Origin: CAWALV01 sp963782965 | GTDB taxonomy: Bacteria; Actinomycetota; Actinomycetes; Acidothermales; Acidothermaceae | Assembly: GCA_963782965.1 (NCBI GenBank) | Contig: CAWALV010000006.1 | Span: 868,001-932,000, forward strand | Direction: 5' to 3' | Length of the DNA stretch: 64,000 bases | Shown: in pieces, positions 19,352 through 28,177 of the stretch | Position numbering within the stretch: the stretch's first letter is position 1 | Layout: every line of letters starts with the position of its first letter | Position numbers and translations under genes: made by a program | Notes under the pieces: model-generated | The model's input: the letters and a program-made list of their open reading frames with translations, nothing else | The model's database searches: none | Told to the model about the DNA's origin: nothing

Positions 19352-20659
19352 GTGGATGAGACACGCGTTTCCCGCGACGCTAACCGAGCACATGACATTG
19401 GCGGGTTGCTCGACGATTGTGTGCACTGCGGGTTCTGCCTGGCGAGTTGCCCGACGTACTCGCTCTGGGGGGAAGAGATGGACTCCCCACGGGGCAGGAT
19501 TGATCTGATGCGCCAGGTGGCCGGCGGCGAGCAGCTTACCGACTCTGTCGTGACCCATCTCGATCGGTGCCTCGGGTGCATGGCTTGCGTGCCGGCGTGC
19601 CCGTCCGGCGTGCAGTACGGAAAACTGATTGAGGGGACTCGCACCCAGATCGAGCAGACCTATGATCGAAGGCCCCGGCAGCGAGCGTTGCGGTCGGCAA
19701 TCTTCGCCGTGTTCCCGTACCCGCGCCGGCTGAGGCTCGTTGCAGGACCCTTGCGGCTCTACCAGCGCTCGGGACTGCAAGCTGCACTCCGCCGGTCAGC
19801 TTTGTATCGCCAACTACCTGCGACGCTGCGAACGCTCGACTCACTCACGCCTTCCCTCGCGCCGCTCACGAAGCTTCCCGGTCGAATACCTGCAGTCGGT
19901 CGGCGACGGGCGGTGGTAGGCATGCTGACCGGTTGCGTTCAATCCGTGTTCTTTCCCCGGGTGAACGCCGCAACCGCACGTGTGCTGTCAGCCGAAGGCT
20001 GCGACGTCATCACCCCGCGGAACCAGGGGTGCTGCGGCGCTCTCTCAGCGCATAACGGGCGTGAACGGGAGGCGATGGCCTTCGCCCGGTCGCTCATCGA
20101 CAAGTTCATCGACGCCCGCGTCGATGCAATCGTCGTCAACTCCGCGGGTTGCGGTTCGGCTATGAAGGAGTACGGGCACCTGTTGCGGGACGACCCTCAG
20201 TACGCCGCGAAGGCGACGGAGTTCGCTTCCCGGACACGTGACATCGCAGAGTTCCTCGATGAGTTGGGACCTGTCGCCCCTAGGCATCCGCTGCCAGGCG
20301 CCGTTGCGTATCACGATGCCTGCCACTTGGCGAATGCACAGGGCGTGAGAAATCAGCCGAGACGTCTCCTCGCGGGCATCCCGGGCCTCGTCGTGCGTGA
20401 GGTTGCCGACGGCAATACGTGCTGCGGGTCGGGCGGCGTCTACAACTTGTTGGAAACCGAGACGGCCGCGCGCCTCGGTGCCCGCAAGGCAGCCAACGTG
20501 GCCGCGACGGAGGCGCCAGCCATGGTAGCGGGCAATCCGGGTTGCCTCATGCACATCGCCGCCTCGTTGGCAAGAGAGGGCAAGAACGTGACCGTCGCGC
20601 ACACGATTGAGGTACTGGACGCGTCGATTACGGGTGAGACCTCCATGCCGCCGGGCTGA
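19352..20659 (+). CDS. glcF: Glycolate oxidase iron-sulfur subunit GlcF
   Basis: This 435-residue protein has two 4Fe-4S ferredoxin motifs, CVHCGFCLASCP near residue 24 and CLGCMACVPACP near residue 70, followed by two CCG-type domains (GCCGALSAHNG and CCGSGGVYNL) that are typical of GlcF. It passes electrons from GlcD/E to the quinone pool at the membrane. The start is GTG at 19352. Confidence 0.93.
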   Translation: MDETRVSRDANRAHDIGGLLDDCVHCGFCLASCPTYSLWGEEMDSPRGRIDLMRQVAGGEQLTDSVVTHLDRCLGCMACVPACPSGVQYGKLIEGTRTQIEQTYDRRPRQRALRSAIFAVFPYPRRLRLVAGPLRLYQRSGLQAALRRSALYRQLPATLRTLDSLTPSLAPLTKLPGRIPAVGRRRAVVGMLTGCVQSVFFPRVNAATARVLSAEGCDVITPRNQGCCGALSAHNGREREAMAFARSLIDKFIDARVDAIVVNSAGCGSAMKEYGHLLRDDPQYAAKATEFASRTRDIAEFLDELGPVAPRHPLPGAVAYHDACHLANAQGVRNQPRRLLAGIPGLVVREVADGNTCCGSGGVYNLLETETAARLGARKAANVAATEAPAMVAGNPGCLMHIAASLAREGKNVTVAHTIEVLDASITGETSMPPG

Positions 20660-20693
20660 GGTTTGTACGAGGGGGTTACCGCAATACGCACCT

Positions 20694-21551
20694 ATGACTA
20701 CGTCCTCGCAAGCGGACAGCACCGGAGGTGGCACATTGAGTGACGGGAACGCGCTCGATCAGAACGACTTCTGTTGCCTGCTGTTGAAAGAACACGACCA
20801 GGTGCTCACGGTTCAAATGCGTTCGCAGGAGCAGATGTCGCCCGAGGAGCGCCGCGTGTCGCCTATCCACTGGGAGCTCGGCGAGTTATTCGCGAGGTTG
20901 CGCGGCGTGAACAGCGTCCGGGTGGTTGTTCTCACTGGCGCAATCGACGGCATCTTCCTTCGACCATTGAGTCGAGAGGGCTACGCGGAGCCTGAGATGC
21001 GCCGGGCACAGATTGATCCCGGGCGGATGTGGCGAGTGTTCACCGGGACCACTCGATTCCACGAGTGCATCGCGGAACTCGAGAAGCCGGTCGTCGCCTG
21101 CGTCAATGGCGACGCAGTCGGCCTTGGTCAGAGCGTCATGTTCGCTTGCGACCTCATCGTCGCCCGCGACGACGCCGTGGTCCGTGACCACCACCTTGAC
21201 GAAAACGTCGTTCCGGGCGACGGAGGAGCGGCGCTCGTACCTGCGTTCTTCAGCCCGGCGAGAGCCAAGGAGTACCTGATGCTTTCGAGGGAGTACAGAG
21301 CGCGCGAGCTGGCCGACCTAGGCGTCATCAACCGTGCCGTGCCGGCAGAGAGGCTTACCGCGGAGGTGGACGCCGTGGTGTCGCAGCTCCTTGCGCGTTC
21401 CTCCTACGCCCTCGCTTGGACGAAACGAGCGGCAAACCGGTTGCTGGTTTCTCAGATGCAGGCCGGCCTAGATGCCGCAGCTGGATACGAGATGGTCAAC
21501 TTCTACCAGAACGCGCATCTCGATTGGCAGCGTCCCGACTCGCTCGGCTGA
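20694..21551 (+). CDS. Enoyl-CoA hydratase/isomerase family protein
   Basis: This crotonase-fold protein of up to 285 residues shows the oxyanion segment KPVVACVNGDAVGLGQSVMF and the later ARELADLGVINRAVPAERL. Catalytic Glu residues of classical hydratases are not clear at their usual places (the first is replaced in the GDAVG stretch), so the reaction is open. Two starts compete: ATG at 20694 without a good ribosome site, and TTG at 20736 (271 residues) six bases after a strong GGAGGT. I favour the TTG on signal strength. It closes the aceB-glcDEF unit, which suggests CoA-ester chemistry in the same pathway. Confidence 0.82.
   Translation: MTTSSQADSTGGGTLSDGNALDQNDFCCLLLKEHDQVLTVQMRSQEQMSPEERRVSPIHWELGELFARLRGVNSVRVVVLTGAIDGIFLRPLSREGYAEPEMRRAQIDPGRMWRVFTGTTRFHECIAELEKPVVACVNGDAVGLGQSVMFACDLIVARDDAVVRDHHLDENVVPGDGGAALVPAFFSPARAKEYLMLSREYRARELADLGVINRAVPAERLTAEVDAVVSQLLARSSYALAWTKRAANRLLVSQMQAGLDAAAGYEMVNFYQNAHLDWQRPDSLG
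20724..20729 (+). promoter_or_regulatory. Strong ribosome-binding site favouring a TTG start
   Basis: GGAGGT lies six bases before TTG at 20736, in frame with the enoyl-CoA hydratase-like gene. The upstream ATG at 20694 has no comparable site. Confidence 0.55.
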
Positions 21552-21638
21552 GAACCCGCGAAGCGTGCTGCAACTATACGCGGTGCGCCTGGACTCTAGG
21601 GCGCAGTCAGTCTGACTCTGGCGACCGGAGCCTAAAGG

Positions 21639-22619
21639 CTAAAGAAGGCTGTCCATCTCGTGCAGCCACACGGAGATCTCGCGATGACTGAAGCCTGCGC
21701 GGAGCAGGGCGATTAGCAGGATGCGCGCCTTGAACGGATCGAGCGTTCCCACTGTCGCAAGTCCCCGCCCCCTTAGATCCACCTCCGACCCGACGAAGCC
21801 GTAGGTCGACCGCAAGACTGGCCCCCGGCGGGTGCGCGAGGTCAAGATAGTCGGGATTCGTACCGAGATCTCGGCAACCTCCTCGACGAGCCACTCCGGC
21901 AGGTGGCCCGCGCCCAGTGCCGCGATCACCACCCCGTCGGCTCCGTCTGCGGCGCGCAGCCCTCGGCCGTCGTCGCCGGCTCCGATGGTCACGATCGGCA
22001 CTGATGCGGGGGCCGACCCACGCGGTACGGTCGGCGTGCGGGCTGCTGGTACGGACCTCAGAATGACCCGACCCTCACTGACAAGGCCGAGCGGACCACC
22101 GTCCGACGTGAATGCAGACGCCAGGGTGGAATGAGACTTCTGGACTCTGGTAGCTGCATGGAGTTCGTCGTTCATGACCAGAACTACCGTGCCGAAGTCG
22201 ATGCCACTTGCCGCTGCCGCGACGGCCGTCGCCAGGTTCGCTGGCCCGTCCGCTCCAGCCGCGGTTGGGTGGCGCATTGCCCCGGTTAGCACAACGGGAG
22301 CACGCCGGTCGAGCAGCAGGTCGAGCAGAAAGGCCGTCTCTTCAAGAGTATCTGTTCCCTGCGTTACTACGACGCCGTCCGACCCGGAGCCAAGTGCCGC
22401 TTCTATGGCGTCAGCGAGCTCGTAGATGTCGTCTATTCGCAGCGCCGCGCCGGGCACCCTGTGCAAGCTCGCGGCACGCAGGTCGACCTCGTCCGCAACT
22501 GGCCCGACCATCGCCGCAAGCGCGTCGGCGTCGAGGGTGGGTACCGCACCGTGCTCGGCGGTAGAGGTCATTGAAATAGTTCCGCCAAGCGAAAGAAGGG
22601 AAACCACCGGAGTTACCAC
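21639..22619 (-). CDS. L-asparaginase family amidohydrolase
   Basis: This protein of about 326 residues matches bacterial L-asparaginase length. Motif 1 SLLSLGGTISM supplies the first catalytic Thr. Motif 2 VVVTQGTDTLEETAF supplies the second Thr-Asp pair, with Gln where most asparaginases have His. It hydrolyses asparagine or a related amide to the acid and ammonia; a role on another amide in this cluster is possible. The GTG at 22619 is the first usual start before the fold. A strong GGAGG (22639-22643) sits 19 bases upstream of it, and seven bases before an in-frame ATC. It converges on the hydratase-like gene. Confidence 0.88.
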   Translation of the reverse strand: MVTPVVSLLSLGGTISMTSTAEHGAVPTLDADALAAMVGPVADEVDLRAASLHRVPGAALRIDDIYELADAIEAALGSGSDGVVVTQGTDTLEETAFLLDLLLDRRAPVVLTGAMRHPTAAGADGPANLATAVAAAASGIDFGTVVLVMNDELHAATRVQKSHSTLASAFTSDGGPLGLVSEGRVILRSVPAARTPTVPRGSAPASVPIVTIGAGDDGRGLRAADGADGVVIAALGAGHLPEWLVEEVAEISVRIPTILTSRTRRGPVLRSTYGFVGSEVDLRGRGLATVGTLDPFKARILLIALLRAGFSHREISVWLHEMDSLL

Positions 22620-22791
22620 GTGGTCGTCGATGGCAGAGCCTCCTTCGCTGTACAGGCTAGGCAGGGCCGACTCGGTCGCTCGGCGTCCTTCGCAGCGTGC
22701 CACCGCTGAACTGTGGCTGCCCCGATCGCAGTGGTCAGGGTGCCGTCGACTGGATACGCGGAGATTGAACGGCACGCTCGTTCATTCTGAA

Positions 22792-23742
22792 CTACCGCTG
22801 AGAAGCGAGTTGCCTCTCGAGTCCGCCGAGCGTTGCATAACATGGCAGTACCGAAGCGACCGATGCATCCGGCTCACGACCTTCCCGGATCGCCGAAATA
22901 AACTCCCGATTCTGGGCCTCGATCCCGTTGCTCGATACACCGACCCCAGAGACATCCACTGGTTCGCCGTTACCCGTGACGAGGGCATCATATCGCGCGA
23001 TATAGGTGCCATTGTCACATATGTAGCGGAACGACGTGCCCAGCGGACCGTCGTTGTTGAACGAGAGGGACAGCGCGCAAATCTTGCCGCTCTCGGTGCG
23101 TAGCTGGATCGACATGTCCATCGCGATCCCGAGGTCGGGATGGAGAGGCCCCTGAACCGCGGTGGCGGTCGTCACGCTCTCGGCTGTCTGGTACTGGAAC
23201 AGATCGACGGTATGCGCAGCGTGGTGCCAGAGCAGATGATCGGTCCAGCTCCGCGGTTGACCAAGTGCGTTGATGTTCGTACGGCGGAAAAAGTATGTCC
23301 GCACGTTCATCTGCTGGATTGCGAGTTCAGCCGAGAGGATGCGCTGACGGATCCACCGATGCGAAGCGTTGAACCGCCGGGTGTGCCCCACCATGCAGAC
23401 TAGACCGGTCTCTCTGTGCACGCGGTCGACTTCCAGCGCATCCGCCCACGAGTCGGCAAGCGGAATCTCCACTTGGACGTGCTTACCCGCCCGCATGGCC
23501 GCGATCGCCTGCGAGGCGTGAATGTGCGTGGGTGTACAGAGGATCACCGCGTCGACGTCGTCGCGCGCGAGTGCTGCCTCCAGCTTGGTCGTGGCATGCC
23601 CCACGGAGTACTTGGCGGCCACCTGCTGCGCGTGTTCGAGCCGGGGACTGACTACCGACGTGACCGTCACGCCATCGATCACAGCCAGGGCATCAAGATG
23701 CTTGATGCCGAACGCACCGGCTCCGGCCAGTGCGATACGCAT
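22792..23742 (-). CDS. ligC: Gfo/Idh/MocA dehydrogenase, LigC-like
   Basis: This 316-residue NAD(P)-dependent dehydrogenase has the Rossmann motif GAGAFGIKHLDAL at the start. Several stretches (GKHVQVEIPLADSWADA, CMVGHTRRFN, WTDHLLWHHAAHTVDLF) match what I recall of LigC, 4-carboxy-2-hydroxymuconate-6-semialdehyde dehydrogenase of protocatechuate 4,5-cleavage. The usual EKP lysine of the superfamily is EIP here, as in LigC. The ATG at 23742 follows GAGG. No ring-cleavage dioxygenase or LigI/J/K gene is in the window, so it may act on another semialdehyde or hemiacetal of the island. Confidence 0.8.
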   Translation of the reverse strand: MRIALAGAGAFGIKHLDALAVIDGVTVTSVVSPRLEHAQQVAAKYSVGHATTKLEAALARDDVDAVILCTPTHIHASQAIAAMRAGKHVQVEIPLADSWADALEVDRVHRETGLVCMVGHTRRFNASHRWIRQRILSAELAIQQMNVRTYFFRRTNINALGQPRSWTDHLLWHHAAHTVDLFQYQTAESVTTATAVQGPLHPDLGIAMDMSIQLRTESGKICALSLSFNNDGPLGTSFRYICDNGTYIARYDALVTGNGEPVDVSGVGVSSNGIEAQNREFISAIREGREPDASVASVLPCYATLGGLERQLASQR

Positions 23743-23856
23743 GTTGCCTCGCTCTTCTCTTCGCGTCGTGGCGCGATGCGCCAGCCCAGTCGAGCGCCAG
23801 CTTACCGAGGGTGTCGCGCCCGCGGAAACGCGGGACGGGCGCAGAGCGGGCGGGCA

Positions 23857-23913
23857 GCACGTACACCTGCGCCGCGCACGTACACCTGCGCCGCGCACGT
23901 ACACCCGCGCCGC
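23857..23913. repeat. Three tandem 19-bp repeats upstream of the LigC-like gene
   Basis: The unit GCACGTACACCTGCGCCGC occurs at 23857-23875 and 23876-23894 exactly, and at 23895-23913 with one T-to-C change. It lies 115-171 bases upstream of the ligC-like start and 31 bases beyond the stop of the P-loop gene. A regulator array or a simple slippage minisatellite are both possible. Confidence 0.85.
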
Positions 23914-23943
23914 ACTGTCGGCAGCCGAGGCGTGGCGCCGTCG

Positions 23944-24612
23944 TCATCCCAATTGAAATCGCGCGGCGAGCTCGTCGGTGATCGATTCAGGCGTCCGGCT
24001 GCCGTCGATGACGATGAGCGGGAGGCCGAGAGCGACGGCTTGCGCGGTGACTTCGGCATCCCAGAGTGCGTCGCGCTCGAGGCGCTTCTCGAGGACTTGG
24101 GCGGGGTCGAGATCACCCCAGTTGGCACGCGCTTGATCGTGGTCTGCGTAGCGGTGGCCGAGTACGGTGCGACGAAACTCCGGTGTGGGCACTAAGAAGG
24201 CGGCGTGCGTCGGACTCCGAAGCAGCGGCGCCAGGTCTCGCGGCAGCACGCCGAAGTAGTCGACGAGCACGGGACGGCCAGCTGGCCGAACGCGAAGGTC
24301 CTCGACGAGGAAGCCCACCGTCTCGCCGTGACGGCCCGCCATCGCATCGAAGGCCTGCCGCGCCGACCTGCCACGCCAATTGGCGCCTGGCGCTTGGCCG
24401 CGAGTCGCTGCCAAGTGTGGATGACGCCGCGGCGTGCAACGGCGAAGCCAGTCGTGCTCGGCGCGATCGCCGGAGTAGATCTCGATGCCGAACTTTCGTG
24501 CAAGCCCTTGAGCCACCGTTGACTTTCCCGCCCCCGTACCGCCGACGATCCAGCGCACGTGGGCGAGATTGCGGGCCAGCGTTTGCGAGTCAGCGATCTC
24601 TGAAGGCGTCAT
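23944..24612 (-). CDS. P-loop NTPase, kinase-like
   Basis: This 222-residue protein has Walker A GGTGAGKSTVAQ near residue 24 and a kinase-like layout: EIYSGDRAEHDW, then VLVDYFGVLPRDL, then a C-terminal LPLIVIDGSRTPE similar to small-molecule kinases of the AAA_33/shikimate kinase type. The start is ATG at 24612. It is divergent from the VOC gene, with a hairpin between them. The substrate is unknown. Confidence 0.8.
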   Translation of the reverse strand: MTPSEIADSQTLARNLAHVRWIVGGTGAGKSTVAQGLARKFGIEIYSGDRAEHDWLRRCTPRRHPHLAATRGQAPGANWRGRSARQAFDAMAGRHGETVGFLVEDLRVRPAGRPVLVDYFGVLPRDLAPLLRSPTHAAFLVPTPEFRRTVLGHRYADHDQARANWGDLDPAQVLEKRLERDALWDAEVTAQAVALGLPLIVIDGSRTPESITDELAARFQLG

Positions 24613-24718
24613 GGCCCTGATGATGCCGCCAACATCGATGAAATTGCAGTCTTGTTCATTCCGGCCCAGACACCGCATGCTGGAAAGAGAGCCCCACCGC
24701 GCACCCGCTCAGGCCGCT

Positions 24719-24746
24719 GAGAGAGCGAGCGCTCGGTCGCTCTCTC
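24719..24746. other. Perfect inverted repeat between divergent genes
   Basis: GAGAGAGCGA, an 8-base loop, then TCGCTCTCTC form a perfect 10-base stem in the 229-base region between divergent starts at 24612 and 24842. It could be an operator or a structured leader. Confidence 0.5.
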
Positions 24747-24841
24747 GCTCCGTATTGCCCGTTGCAGAGCAGTCGGCTCGGCGTCCTTGCTTCGTGCCGG
24801 CACTTCTCTTCAAGCTCCGACGCGTGAACACTGGCATCGTG

Positions 24842-25288
24842 ATGAACATTCAGCCGGAGTTGTGGATCGACCGGGCTGGCGCGGCGATTGCTTTCTATGA
24901 GCAGGCGTTCGGCGCCGCCGTCCTGCACATGGTCGGCGACGGAGACGACGTGGTGGCTCAACTCGCGATCGGGGAAGCGCTGTTCTGGGTGGCGACGGCC
25001 TCCCCGGAGGTCGGCAGATTCGACCCGGCTTCCATCGGTGGTGCCACGAGTCGGGTCCTTCTCCTCGTCGAGGATCCCGACGCCGTCGCTCGTCAGGCCA
25101 TCGCCGCCGGCGCCTCAGAGAAGTCTCCCCCTTGCGACGAGCACGGCTGGCGGGTGAGCCGGATCGTCGATCCCTTCGGGCATGAATGGGAGGTGGCAAG
25201 GCCGCTTGGCGAGTGGCCGCCAACCCACGTAGCAACGGCTGCGTTGGGTGATCTCGACATTGGTAAATCAAGCGGTACTGCCCGCTAG
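24842..25288 (+). CDS. VOC-family (PhnB/glyoxalase-like) protein
   Basis: This 148-residue protein has the paired beta-alpha-beta-beta-beta layout of the vicinal oxygen chelate fold: IQPELWIDRAGAAIAFYEQAFG at the start and IVDPFGHEWEVARPLGEW near the end, as in PhnB-like proteins. The start is uncertain because neither ATG 24842 nor the upstream GTG 24825 has a clear ribosome site. It probably binds a metal and a small electrophile or antibiotic; the ligand is unknown. Confidence 0.8.
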   Translation: MNIQPELWIDRAGAAIAFYEQAFGAAVLHMVGDGDDVVAQLAIGEALFWVATASPEVGRFDPASIGGATSRVLLLVEDPDAVARQAIAAGASEKSPPCDEHGWRVSRIVDPFGHEWEVARPLGEWPPTHVATAALGDLDIGKSSGTAR

Positions 25289-25489
25289 CTGGGGACGGCT
25301 GGACGACGCAGCACGCATCTCCTTGTTACGAACTGTCCGCGATGAGGCAGGTCGTGGTTGGAGATGGCTCCATCGCTCAGAAAGAGGCCAGTGGCCGCCA
25401 GCTCGGCCCCATCTTGACGGGGCGGGGACGGCTCGGACTGTAGCCGTTGGCACGACGCTGTGCTCGACGATCGCCCCACGGACGTGCCG

Positions 25490-26176
25490 TTACGCGCGGG
25501 TCCAAATGTAGGGCGTCGTCATCGACACTCGGACGAGACCAGATCGTTCGAGGATCGGGCGGGTTGCGCCACCCCAGATCCCGGCAAAGTTGGTCCCCGG
25601 CACCGGCTCGAGGCGCCCGGCGCCGATCATTCGCCCTGCCGCCTCGGCAACCCACAACTCCACCTCATCGCCGGCGGCAAGGCGCCGGAGGAGATCGTCC
25701 GCCTTGTCTTGGGATACCGGTTCGCCGAAGACCTCGTCGGTCATCGCGGTCATCGCCCGCACGTCTGCGTGGTCGGCGACGCGGCGCAAGGCCACCTGCT
25801 CCGGTAGCGGAACGTCGACAGCGAGCGCGCGAGCTTCGCCGAGCATGATCGACTCCGGCTCCCCTGGGATGAAGCCCTGCTCTACCAACGCCTCGTGGAG
25901 GCCGGGCGCCCAGTCGTGCGCACGCGTCTTCCACTCGACCGCGCTGACCTCGCCATCCGCGAGGTGGTGCGCAAGGGCATCTCGGACGAGTTGCCGGACG
26001 TGGTTGATGCCGGCGCCCCCGAGGTTGCGGTAGGTGACGAAGCCGCGGCCGCCGGAGAAGGTGGCGAGGCTCAGCGGGCCGTGTTCGATGACCGACACCG
26101 CGTCCAACGTCTCCGCAGCCGTGCGAAGCTGCTGGTCGTAGGTAGCGAGGAGCTCGGATCCGTCCACGGGTGCCAC
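25490..26176 (-). pseudogene. GNAT acetyltransferase with the CoA-binding motif deleted in frame
   Basis: This 228-residue reading frame is intact, but the C-terminal GNAT domain is shortened. WVAEAAGRMIGAGRLEPVPG leads to FAGIWGGAT and then directly to RPILERSGLVRVSMTTPYIW. In relatives that I recall, roughly 35 residues carrying the acetyl-CoA pyrophosphate loop (RGxGxxRAL) and the next helix lie between those two blocks. Without this segment, CoA binding is unlikely. The N-terminal domain looks normal. The start is GTG at 26176. It could be a recently inactivated gene or a protein with a non-catalytic role. Confidence 0.65.
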
Positions 26177-26269
26177 GGTGCAACCCCGGAGGACATGACG
26201 ACAACCGGTTATCGCGCTTGCGTTCTCGGGGTCGCCTCCTCATAGGGGGAGCGGCGCTATTGTCGCGGC

Positions 26270-26635
26270 GTGACCTCGGATATTGAGAACCGCGTTCGCG
26301 CGATATGCGTGGCGCTTCCGGCGGTGACTGAGCGGGTGAGTCACGGCGTGCCCGCCTTCTTCGCAGGCAAACAGTTCGTCCAGCTGTGGACCGGTGGCCA
26401 CCACGATCATGACTTCCCACACCTGTGGTGCGCTGCTGCGCCCGGCGCACAGCACGAACTCATCTCAGCTGCGGCCGACCGGTACTTTCGCCCGCCCTAC
26501 GTCGGCCACCGCGGGTGGGTCGGGGTGCGCCTGGACGGCGATGTCGACTGGGACGAGGTCGCCGAGGTCTGCGCGGATGCGTATCGCGTGGTTGCGCCGC
26601 CACGCATGCTGGCCCAACTCGATGGCATGCGCTGA
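26270..26635 (+). CDS. MmcQ/YjbR family DNA-binding protein
   Basis: This 121-residue small protein has the YjbR layout: an N-terminal helix pair (VRAICVALPAVTERVSHGVPAFF), a central beta sheet and a C-terminal DWDEVAEVCADAYRVVAP. Family members have a double-wing fold and are thought to bind DNA. The start is GTG at 26270, divergent from the acetyltransferase. Confidence 0.85.
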   Translation: MTSDIENRVRAICVALPAVTERVSHGVPAFFAGKQFVQLWTGGHHDHDFPHLWCAAAPGAQHELISAAADRYFRPPYVGHRGWVGVRLDGDVDWDEVAEVCADAYRVVAPPRMLAQLDGMR

Positions 26636-26787
26636 GGGCCGCCGCGGTTTCGGCCGCAGTTCAGCTGTTGCCGCGGTGCTTGTCCAGGCGGGCTGTCCTA
26701 ACTCCAAGTTGGGCGGGGTGCTGGGCCACCGGCGGCCATTCAACACCCAGCCAGCTCCACCGGTCGGACGGCGGTGCCGCAACGCCG

Positions 26788-27372
26788 TCAGTCGCTCGCC
26801 GCGCGTCGTCCGTCGCGCCAATAGGTGTACGTGGCGTAGGACGCGGCGGCGACGCCGGCGGCTCCGACCGCGGTCGCGATCGGCCGTATGACGCGGCGCT
26901 GCTTGGGCGTGAGGCTGGTCGCTATGAATAACACGCCGTAGGCCATGTTGGTGGCGAACTCGGCGCGCTTGCCGGTCCGGGTAACCGCCATCTCGACGCC
27001 GCGCGACTCGTTGCGGATCGTCACCGCGCTGGCCACGACCTTCTGCGCGAGTGAGGCGGCGCCGAGGGGTACCGGGATCACGCCGTTGTGCATGCCGGCA
27101 CCGACAACGGCTGCCGTGAAGATCTTGTCGGTGAGCGGATCGGCCTTGCGCCCGAACTCCGACGTGCGGAAGCCCAGGCGGGCGAGGCGCGGGCGGGTCT
27201 CACCGGCGCGGGCGAGGATGCCGTCGAAGTAGTCGGAGAACGCGAACACGGCCGCAGTCGGCCATGTCTGCGGGTCTCGGTGTAGCCGCTTGACAACCCA
27301 CGGCGTCATGATCAGGCGAGCGAGGGTAAGCCCGTTCGGGACGGTGCACAGTTCCTTACGCGACAGCTCCAC
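26788..27372 (-). CDS. CDP-alcohol phosphatidyltransferase family protein
   Basis: This 194-residue membrane protein has N-terminal VPNGLTLARLIMTP, then the CDP-OH-P motif split by an unusual insertion: DYFDGILAR, about 20 extra residues, then GRKADPLTD. The last two Asp residues bind the catalytic metal in known members. The insertion separates the two halves more than the normal eight residues, so activity should be checked. Likely role: phospholipid head-group transfer. Confidence 0.82.
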   Translation of the reverse strand: MELSRKELCTVPNGLTLARLIMTPWVVKRLHRDPQTWPTAAVFAFSDYFDGILARAGETRPRLARLGFRTSEFGRKADPLTDKIFTAAVVGAGMHNGVIPVPLGAASLAQKVVASAVTIRNESRGVEMAVTRTGKRAEFATNMAYGVLFIATSLTPKQRRVIRPIATAVGAAGVAAASYATYTYWRDGRRAASD

Positions 27373-27426
27373 CCGATGATGGTCTCAAGCGCCTCCGCGC
27401 CCGCACCCGGCGGCCCGAAGCACAAG

Positions 27427-27819
27427 CTAGTAGGCGGCTCCGGTGCGCCAGGCCATCTCCTGCAGCGTCCAACCATTGCCGTCCGGGTCGGTGAAGGCGG
27501 CGTAGCGGACACCGCCACCAACGTCGATCACGTCGCCAATCTGAACGCCGCGACCGGCGAGCTCGGCGCGGGCGGCTGCGACGTCCTCGACGACCAAGTG
27601 AAGCCCGCGGATCGCTCCCGGCGTGCCGGCGTAGGCGTCCAAACCAGTGCCGAGGCCGATGGAGCACCCAGATCCCGGCGGCGTCAGCTGGACGACGCGG
27701 ACACCATCGGCCGGTTGAACGTCGACATCGACTGTGAACCCCAGCTCCTCGGAGTAGAACGCTTTCGCGCGGTCGACGTCGACGACCGGAACCGGCACGA
27801 GCTCTAGCTTCATGTGCAT
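27427..27819 (-). CDS. VOC-family glyoxalase/bleomycin-resistance-like protein
   Basis: This 130-residue VOC protein begins LELVPVPVVDVDRAKAFYSE and ends with FTDPDGNGWTLQEM, the usual metal-binding Glu being in the last motif. It lies downstream of a gutted SRPBCC gene on the same strand, a common partner of VOC genes. Confidence 0.85.
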   Translation of the reverse strand: MHMKLELVPVPVVDVDRAKAFYSEELGFTVDVDVQPADGVRVVQLTPPGSGCSIGLGTGLDAYAGTPGAIRGLHLVVEDVAAARAELAGRGVQIGDVIDVGGGVRYAAFTDPDGNGWTLQEMAWRTGAAY

Positions 27820-27918
27820 TCAGTCATCCTGTCAGACAGACGAGACCGGCTGCGTCGTCGTACGGGACGGAGGGCGGCGCCGTCGACGACGTCGTAGACA
27901 ACAGGAGGATCGTTGCCT

Positions 27919-28177
27919 CTACCCAGATGGCGAAACTGCCGTCTGAAGCACCACGCCCAGCCTGTCGAAACTGTCCGACCAGCCTTCGCGATGCAAAGCG
28001 AGCCGGTCGCTGGTCGAGAACTCGCCTTGTGACAACCGCACCCTCGTCCCGCCGGCAGCGGGTTCCAACGACAACACGGCGACCGTGTCGACGTCGTCGG
28101 GATCCGAACACCCGCCACGGCGGGGCGTCCAGCAGTCGCTCCTGTTCGAGGTGATAGGTCGCCGCCTGTTCACCCAT
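27919..28177 (-). pseudogene. SRPBCC/AHSA1 gene remnant
   Basis: The N-terminal piece EQAATYHLEQERLLDAPP (from 28177) and the C-terminal piece SLEPAAGGTRVRLSQGEF followed by ALHREGWSDSFDRL lie in different frames. Together they cover the two ends of an AHSA1-type protein; about 70 central residues are missing. A deletion plus frameshift inactivated it. The intact homologue type is at 31851. Confidence 0.65.

Noticed and set aside
23857..23913. CRISPR or coding repeat
   Set aside because: Three contiguous 19-bp units without spacers, lying between gene ends.
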